The notes below the pieces were generated by a model. The model was given only the letters and a program-made list of their open reading frames with translations, had not been told where the DNA came from and searched no databases. Of a DNA stretch of 64,000 nt, positions 59,621-64,000 are shown piece by piece (position 1 is the first letter of the stretch; the number at the start of each line of letters is the position of its first letter). The translations under genes were made by a program, and so were the position numbers. Location of the stretch: NCBI GenBank assembly GCA_016125585.1, contig WGLL01000006.1:1-64000 (forward strand). Reading direction: 5' to 3'. This DNA is from Caulobacter sp. (GTDB lineage Bacteria; Pseudomonadota; Alphaproteobacteria; Caulobacterales; Caulobacteraceae).

Positions 59621-60742
59621 TCAGGGGATCGGAACGCCCAGAGCCAGCAGGGTCTGGGTGGTGACCCGGCCGGTGTCCAGATTGCGGTCGCGCTGGAAGC
59701 GGGTCAGGGCGTTCTGGGTCTGGCTGCTCATGACGCCGTTGCGCGGGCCGCTGTAGTAGCCGCGCATGCCAAGGGCGCTCTGCATGTCGCGCACCAGCCG
59801 GGGACTGACCTCGACATAGTCCGACTGGGCCGCCCCGCCGTAGGGCATCGGCTGACGCGGGGTGTCGTAGCTGGTTGGCCGGGCCGGCGGGTCATAGCGC
59901 GGCGGGGGCGGGGGGCTGTAGCGCGGGGGCGGCGGCGCGGGCGCGCCGGTGTCGTAGTTGCAGGAGATTTCCTGCCAGCGGAAGGTGGTGTCGCTGACCA
60001 TCCGCTGCTTGGTCACGGTCTTGTAGACCGGCGCGATGGTGTAGGTCTCGATGTGCTCGGCGGTGATGACCACCCGGGTTTTCACCGAGCGATATTCGGC
60101 CGGGATAACGCGCTTTTCGACCCGGGCCTCCTGATCGATCACCTGGCGGGTGACGACCTGGGTTTCCGCCGGAATCTGGATTTCGACGGTCCGTTCGGGG
60201 GTGCGCAGCACCTGGCGGGTGACGTTGGAATATTCGGCCGGCACCTCGACAAGGCAGAGGACCTCTCCGGTGGCGAGCACCTTGGTCTTGCCCGGTTCGG
60301 TCGGACGTTCGTGCGGCGGCACGCCCCGGCGCCATTCATAGTGCGCCTCGCGGACCAGCACCCGCTCGGTGATGGTCTCATAGACCGCCGGCACGGTTTC
60401 GGTGCGCACCGAGGCGGCCTTCAGGACGATGGTCTCGGTGACGGTCCTGTAGGTGGCCGGGACGGTGATGTATTCAACCCGTTCCTCACGAACCAGAACC
60501 TGGCGCATCTCCTCGCCATAGACCGCCGGAATCACCCGGGTCTCGACGCGCCCGGGCACATCGACGATCTGCTCGGTGTAGGACTCATAGGCCGGCGGGA
60601 TCAGCACCTTCTCGTAGCATTTGCCCGGCTGGGCGTTCGGGGGGAAGTCGCCTCCCGGCGCGCCGGCCATTGCCGCGCTCGCAGATGCCGTGAAGAAAAT
60701 CGCGACGACAGCCGCGCCGCCCAGAAGACCAGACCTGCTCAT
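59621..60742 (-). CDS. Repeat-rich secreted peptidoglycan-binding protein
   Basis: This 373-aa protein has a signal peptide (about residues 1-26). Residues about 40-250 hold eight or more imperfect repeats of about 20 residues following V-x-x-PA-x-Y-x-x-VT-x-x-VL-V-x-x (for example VPATYRTVTETIVLKAASVR, VPAEYSNVTRQVLRTPERTV). A PPPPRY-rich linker and a C-terminal PG_binding_1 domain (VRDMQSALGMRGYYSGPRNG) follow. It is probably an exported wall-associated protein. The repeats resemble a beta-solenoid or fibre. No enzyme domain is seen. Confidence 0.8.
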   Translation of the reverse strand: MSRSGLLGGAAVVAIFFTASASAAMAGAPGGDFPPNAQPGKCYEKVLIPPAYESYTEQIVDVPGRVETRVIPAVYGEEMRQVLVREERVEYITVPATYRTVTETIVLKAASVRTETVPAVYETITERVLVREAHYEWRRGVPPHERPTEPGKTKVLATGEVLCLVEVPAEYSNVTRQVLRTPERTVEIQIPAETQVVTRQVIDQEARVEKRVIPAEYRSVKTRVVITAEHIETYTIAPVYKTVTKQRMVSDTTFRWQEISCNYDTGAPAPPPPRYSPPPPPRYDPPARPTSYDTPRQPMPYGGAAQSDYVEVSPRLVRDMQSALGMRGYYSGPRNGVMSSQTQNALTRFQRDRNLDTGRVTTQTLLALGVPIP

Positions 60743-60966
60743 TTTGAGTTCCCCATTCCTTGCCCTCGTTAACCATAGTTATCCGAGGCCAATCCCCAAG
60801 CCAAAAGCGCTGTTTTCACTTGAGAGGGGAATTCCAGGGGCTTGTTTTCCCGAACCGCGGGACTGCCCGGTCAGGCTTCGGCAGTATTGATGACGACTAT
60901 GCTCAGATCAGGTGGGGTCGGCGCCGCATGGGGCAAGCGCCTCACGCAAGCGGCGGCCCGACTCGC

Positions 60967-62232
60967 CTATTCGAAATAGGTGACCTCGGCGTCGAGGACG
61001 AAGCCCAGCAGGGCGGTGGCGGTCGCCGCGCCGCCTCTGCCGGCCAGGGGCGCCGCCTCGATCTCGATGCGCAGACCGCCGGTGTCGCGGCCCGTCCACA
61101 GGCCGTCCAGCCGGATGCGATGGCCCTGTTGGGCCTCACAGGCGCCGGACGGTACAAGAAAGATGGCCTCCTGAAGGATGTCGGATCCGTCCGCGGCTGT
61201 GGCGCGGAGGCGGACCACCGACCCGGCGGCGGGGTCGGGGCGCAGGTCCAGATAGCCGGTCGCCGTCGCCCGGCCGTTGTCGATATCGGCGGCGGGGATG
61301 TCGAGGACGGCGCGGGTGGGGCCGAGCATCTGGGCCGCCCAGGCCAGGGTCGCCTGGCGCAGGACGGCGCGGGGCGCCGTGGCGAAAACGATCGGCGGGG
61401 TCGGGTCGAAGGCGTAATCGTAGCCGAAGCCGGCGGTGGTCAGGGTGGAGGCGGCGGTCGCCGTCGGCGCCAGGCGGCCCCGCGCGTCGACAAAGCCGGT
61501 GAAGGCCTCGTCGCGCCACGATTTGGGATAGATCTGGTCGCTGTTCCGCTGATGCCAGAGGCTCCAGATGCGGTCGATGTTGGCGTGGTGCATCCAGAAC
61601 AGGGGATCGTTCGGCGAGCGGTCGAGACGGCCCATGTCGCCGCCGACAAAGCCGTGCAGCATGTTGTGGCCGCTCCATTCGGCCGAGCCGGAATAGCCGC
61701 GCTGGCCGCTGGGCCTCGCATTGCGGGGGCGGCCGAAGAAGGTGGCGAAGTCGTCGGTGATGCGGCCGGTATAGGTGCGGCCATTGGCGCGCATATAGGC
61801 CTGTATCGATTCCCCCTGGCGGACCTCGCGCCCGGCCAGACGGAAGGCGTCATCGGTGAAGATCAGGTCGGGAACCCTGTCGTCGTCCCAGTCCCAGTAG
61901 GGCAGGGCGAAGGCCGCGCGGCCGCTGAGGTCGGCGACGATCCGCTCGAACCAGACCAGCTGCAGACGGTGCCAGGGCAGGAAGCGCCAGGAGTTGTGGT
62001 GCCGCTGGTTCATGTCGGCATGCAGGGCGATCTGGCGATCCCAGGCCCCGGAGCGGCGCATCAGGGGGATGGCTCGGCGCAGGGCGGCCAGGTCGGGATC
62101 GTTGGCCGGCAGGCTGGATACGGGTTTCCGCAGGCGCAGGGTCTGGGCCGAGGTGGCGACCGAGCCAAGGCCGAGGGCGGCCAGGCCGGCGGCGCCCGCC
62201 CCGGTCAGCACAGATCGACGGTGCATGGTCAT
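60967..62232 (-). CDS. Tyrosinase (type 3 copper)
   Basis: This is a 421-aa protein. A twin-arginine-type signal (MTMHRRSVLTGAGAAGLAAL) precedes a CuA site, HHNSWRFLPWHRLQLVWFER with an upstream His in ADMNQRHHN, and a CuB site, HNMLHGFVGGDMG plus SPNDPLFWMHHANIDRIWSL. It should hydroxylate phenols or oxidise diphenols outside the cytosol. The C-terminal domain (about 270-420) is a beta sandwich that may shield the active site. ATG 62226 is an alternative start. Confidence 0.92.
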   Translation of the reverse strand: MTMHRRSVLTGAGAAGLAALGLGSVATSAQTLRLRKPVSSLPANDPDLAALRRAIPLMRRSGAWDRQIALHADMNQRHHNSWRFLPWHRLQLVWFERIVADLSGRAAFALPYWDWDDDRVPDLIFTDDAFRLAGREVRQGESIQAYMRANGRTYTGRITDDFATFFGRPRNARPSGQRGYSGSAEWSGHNMLHGFVGGDMGRLDRSPNDPLFWMHHANIDRIWSLWHQRNSDQIYPKSWRDEAFTGFVDARGRLAPTATAASTLTTAGFGYDYAFDPTPPIVFATAPRAVLRQATLAWAAQMLGPTRAVLDIPAADIDNGRATATGYLDLRPDPAAGSVVRLRATAADGSDILQEAIFLVPSGACEAQQGHRIRLDGLWTGRDTGGLRIEIEAAPLAGRGGAATATALLGFVLDAEVTYFE

Positions 62233-62369
62233 AATGTCGTCCCCCAGAGGCGGCAGTGGTGGACGGGGCGCCGGTTGTGTCAATCGCCCTCGCGCGGCGG
62301 GATATGGGCCGCTTGCGCCGACCGCCGCGCGGGCTAATGTCCCCCCTCTTCACGAAAGGCGCCTGACCC

Positions 62370-64000
62370 ATGCAATCCAATCGTCGACAGCTTCTCATGG
62401 GCGCCGCCGCCGTCGGTCTCGTCGGGGCCCTGCCCGTTGCGGGGTGCGCGAAAAAGGCGGTCGCCGGGCCGGTGGATGACGCCGGCCTCGCCAGCCTGCT
62501 CGACAGTTTCGTCGACGAGATGCTCAACGCCTCGCCGGAAACCGCCACCTCCCTGGGTCTCGACAAGGGGGATCGCGCCGGGCTCAAGAGCCGGCTCAGC
62601 GACGCCTCGGCCACCGGTCGGCGCAAGGTCATCGAAGGCTACGCCAGCCGCGCGGCGCGCCTGCGCGAGCTGGATCGCGCGGGCCTGAGCGACCGCGACA
62701 CCACCCTCTATGACACCGTGCTCTATGCGCAGGACCTTGGCGCCGAGGGCGGCAAGTTCAGCTACGGTCTCGACTACGCCAACCCCTATGTGGTCAGCCA
62801 GCAGAACGGGGCGATCACCGGAATCCCTGAGTTCCTCAATTCCCAGCACCAGATCGCCAACAAGGCCGATGTCGATTCCTACCTGGCCCGCGTCGGGGCG
62901 CTGGGCCGGGTGATGGACGAGGAGACCGAGCGGATGAAGGCCGACGCCGCCGCCGGGGTGGTTCCGCCGGACTTCATCGTCTCCAACCTGCTGGGCCAGC
63001 TGAAGGGCATTCGCGCCCAGCCCGCCGCCGACAGCCGCATCGTCAGCTCCCTGGTCGAGCGGGCGCAGAAGGCCGGGGTCGAGGGCGATTTCGCCAACCC
63101 GGCCGCGACCCTGATCAAGGACCGCATCTTCCCCGCCCTGGACCGCCAGATCGCCGCGGTCGAGGGCCTGCGCAAGGTCGCCAACAGCGACGCCGGCGCC
63201 TGGAAGCTGCCGGAGGGCGAGGCCTACTACGCCTGGGCCCTGCGCTACGGCACCACCACCACCATGAACGCCGACGACATCCATCAGATGGGCATGGACC
63301 AGGGCGAGGCCCTGGACCGGGAGATGGACGCGGTGCTGAAAAGCCAGGGGATGACCCAGGGCACGGTCGGAGAGCGATTGACCGCCCTGACCAATGATCC
63401 GGGCCAGCTCTATGCCAACACCGACGCCGGACGGGCCGAGCTGCTGACCTATCTCAACGGCTGCATCGCCAAGATCCGCCCGCACATGAGCGAGCTGTCG
63501 CGGCTGGGCCTGAAGGCCGAGGTGCAGGTCAAGGCGGTGCCCAAGGAGATCCAGGACGGCGCCTCGCTGGGCTATATGAACTTCGCCTCGCTGGATGGCT
63601 CGCGGCCAGCGATCTACTACGTCAACCTCAAGGATACGGCGGCCTGGCCGCGTTACAGCCTCAACAGCCTGACCATGCATGAGGCCCTGCCCGGCCACGC
63701 CTGGCAGGGGGCCTATCTGGCCGAACGCCACGACCAGATCCACACCATCGCCTCGCTGATGGGCTTCAACGCCTTCGTCGAGGGCTGGGCGCTCTATGCC
63801 GAGCAGATGGCCGACGAGGTCGGGATGTATGCGGACGATCCGCTGGGCCGGCTGGGCTACTACCAGGCCCAGAGGTTCCGCGCCGCGCGGCTGGTGGTCG
63901 ACACCGGCCTGCACCACAAGAAATGGACCCGCGACATGGCCATCGACTGGATGATGCAGGCCACGGGTCGGTCAAAGGCGGCCATCACCAGCGAGGTCGA
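62370..64000 (+). CDS. DUF885 lipoprotein, peptidase-like (cut by window end)
   Basis: At least 543 residues are visible. An N-terminal MQSNRRQLLMGAAAVGLVGA has RR and lipobox VAGC, so it is exported by Tat or Sec and lipidated. The DUF885 body contains LTMHEALPGHAWQGAYLAER, whose HEALPGH is the presumed zinc site of this peptidase-like family, and a downstream FVEGWALYAEQMADE Glu. It is probably an envelope metallopeptidase. It is divergent from the tyrosinase. The C-terminus is beyond the window. Confidence 0.87.
   Translation, partial: MQSNRRQLLMGAAAVGLVGALPVAGCAKKAVAGPVDDAGLASLLDSFVDEMLNASPETATSLGLDKGDRAGLKSRLSDASATGRRKVIEGYASRAARLRELDRAGLSDRDTTLYDTVLYAQDLGAEGGKFSYGLDYANPYVVSQQNGAITGIPEFLNSQHQIANKADVDSYLARVGALGRVMDEETERMKADAAAGVVPPDFIVSNLLGQLKGIRAQPAADSRIVSSLVERAQKAGVEGDFANPAATLIKDRIFPALDRQIAAVEGLRKVANSDAGAWKLPEGEAYYAWALRYGTTTTMNADDIHQMGMDQGEALDREMDAVLKSQGMTQGTVGERLTALTNDPGQLYANTDAGRAELLTYLNGCIAKIRPHMSELSRLGLKAEVQVKAVPKEIQDGASLGYMNFASLDGSRPAIYYVNLKDTAAWPRYSLNSLTMHEALPGHAWQGAYLAERHDQIHTIASLMGFNAFVEGWALYAEQMADEVGMYADDPLGRLGYYQAQRFRAARLVVDTGLHHKKWTRDMAIDWMMQATGRSKAAITSEV

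Overview
The window is high-GC DNA with alphaproteobacterial gene content. It fits a Caulobacteraceae-type chromosome (Caulobacter or Phenylobacterium-like). The hints are a GcrA-family protein, many Caulobacterales-style catabolic genes (P450, acyl-CoA dehydrogenase, Rieske and TauD oxygenases, malate synthase) and FNR/FixK-like boxes. Genus cannot be fixed from this sequence alone. No rRNA, tRNA or CRISPR array was seen.

Positions 1 to about 20.4 kb are a mosaic podovirus-type prophage whose left end is cut by an IS5-family element. It has a LexA/CI-type repressor (138-749) divergent from a Cro-like gene (852-1070), separated by three 17-bp operators. Early genes follow, including a phage-borne GcrA homologue. 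The virion genes are portal, a Bbp19-like protein, scaffold, major capsid, a decoration-like protein, an adaptor (tail tubular A-like), a SleB-type wall hydrolase, a tail fibre with an SGNH esterase and a second receptor-binding-type protein. The lysis genes are a holin-like protein, a DUF2778/Tlde1-like endolysin, overlapping Rz/Rz1 and a second small membrane protein. A fourth operator lies upstream of the portal. Four copies of a promoter-like element (ATAAT, 14-15 nt, then a hairpin containing CCGCTTCGATA) precede the 59-aa gene, portal, capsid and tail-fibre transcription units. Terminase, integrase, tail tubular protein B and large internal virion proteins are not present, so the prophage is either truncated by the window or defective.

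Non-phage cargo is scattered through the prophage. It comprises a seven-bladed FG-GAP/RTX exoprotein (2280-4742, minus), a MAPEG plus 4-TM pair placed backwards between scaffold and capsid (7731-8527), and a secreted small protein with an internally duplicated ankyrin lipoprotein (12.1-15.5 kb). The ankyrin gene is flanked by a 190-bp duplication of the tail-fibre 5' end. A 2OG oxygenase, a polysaccharide flippase and an OafA-type acyltransferase (20.4-24.8 kb) follow the lysis genes and may be surface-modification cargo or the neighbouring host island.

From 24.9 kb the sequence looks chromosomal. A Crp/Fnr regulator is followed by a three-gene operon on the minus strand: a TIR-TM-TPR protein, an unknown protein, and a TPR/SLOG-like (TRAFs-binding) protein. 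This is a candidate nucleotide-signalling or defence module. Next come envelope genes (L,D-transpeptidase, D,D-carboxypeptidase, lipoprotein), flavoproteins, an SDR, transporters, an RsuA/RluF pseudouridine synthase, a Baeyer-Villiger-type monooxygenase, a sulfatase fused to a DUF4345-like membrane domain, a cytochrome P450 and OmpW. The right part holds a diiron protein, an amidohydrolase, an acyl-CoA dehydrogenase, an alpha/beta hydrolase with a membrane tail, malate synthase, TauD and Rieske oxygenases, an aldehyde dehydrogenase, a repeat-rich peptidoglycan-binding protein, a tyrosinase and a DUF885 lipoprotein cut by the window end.
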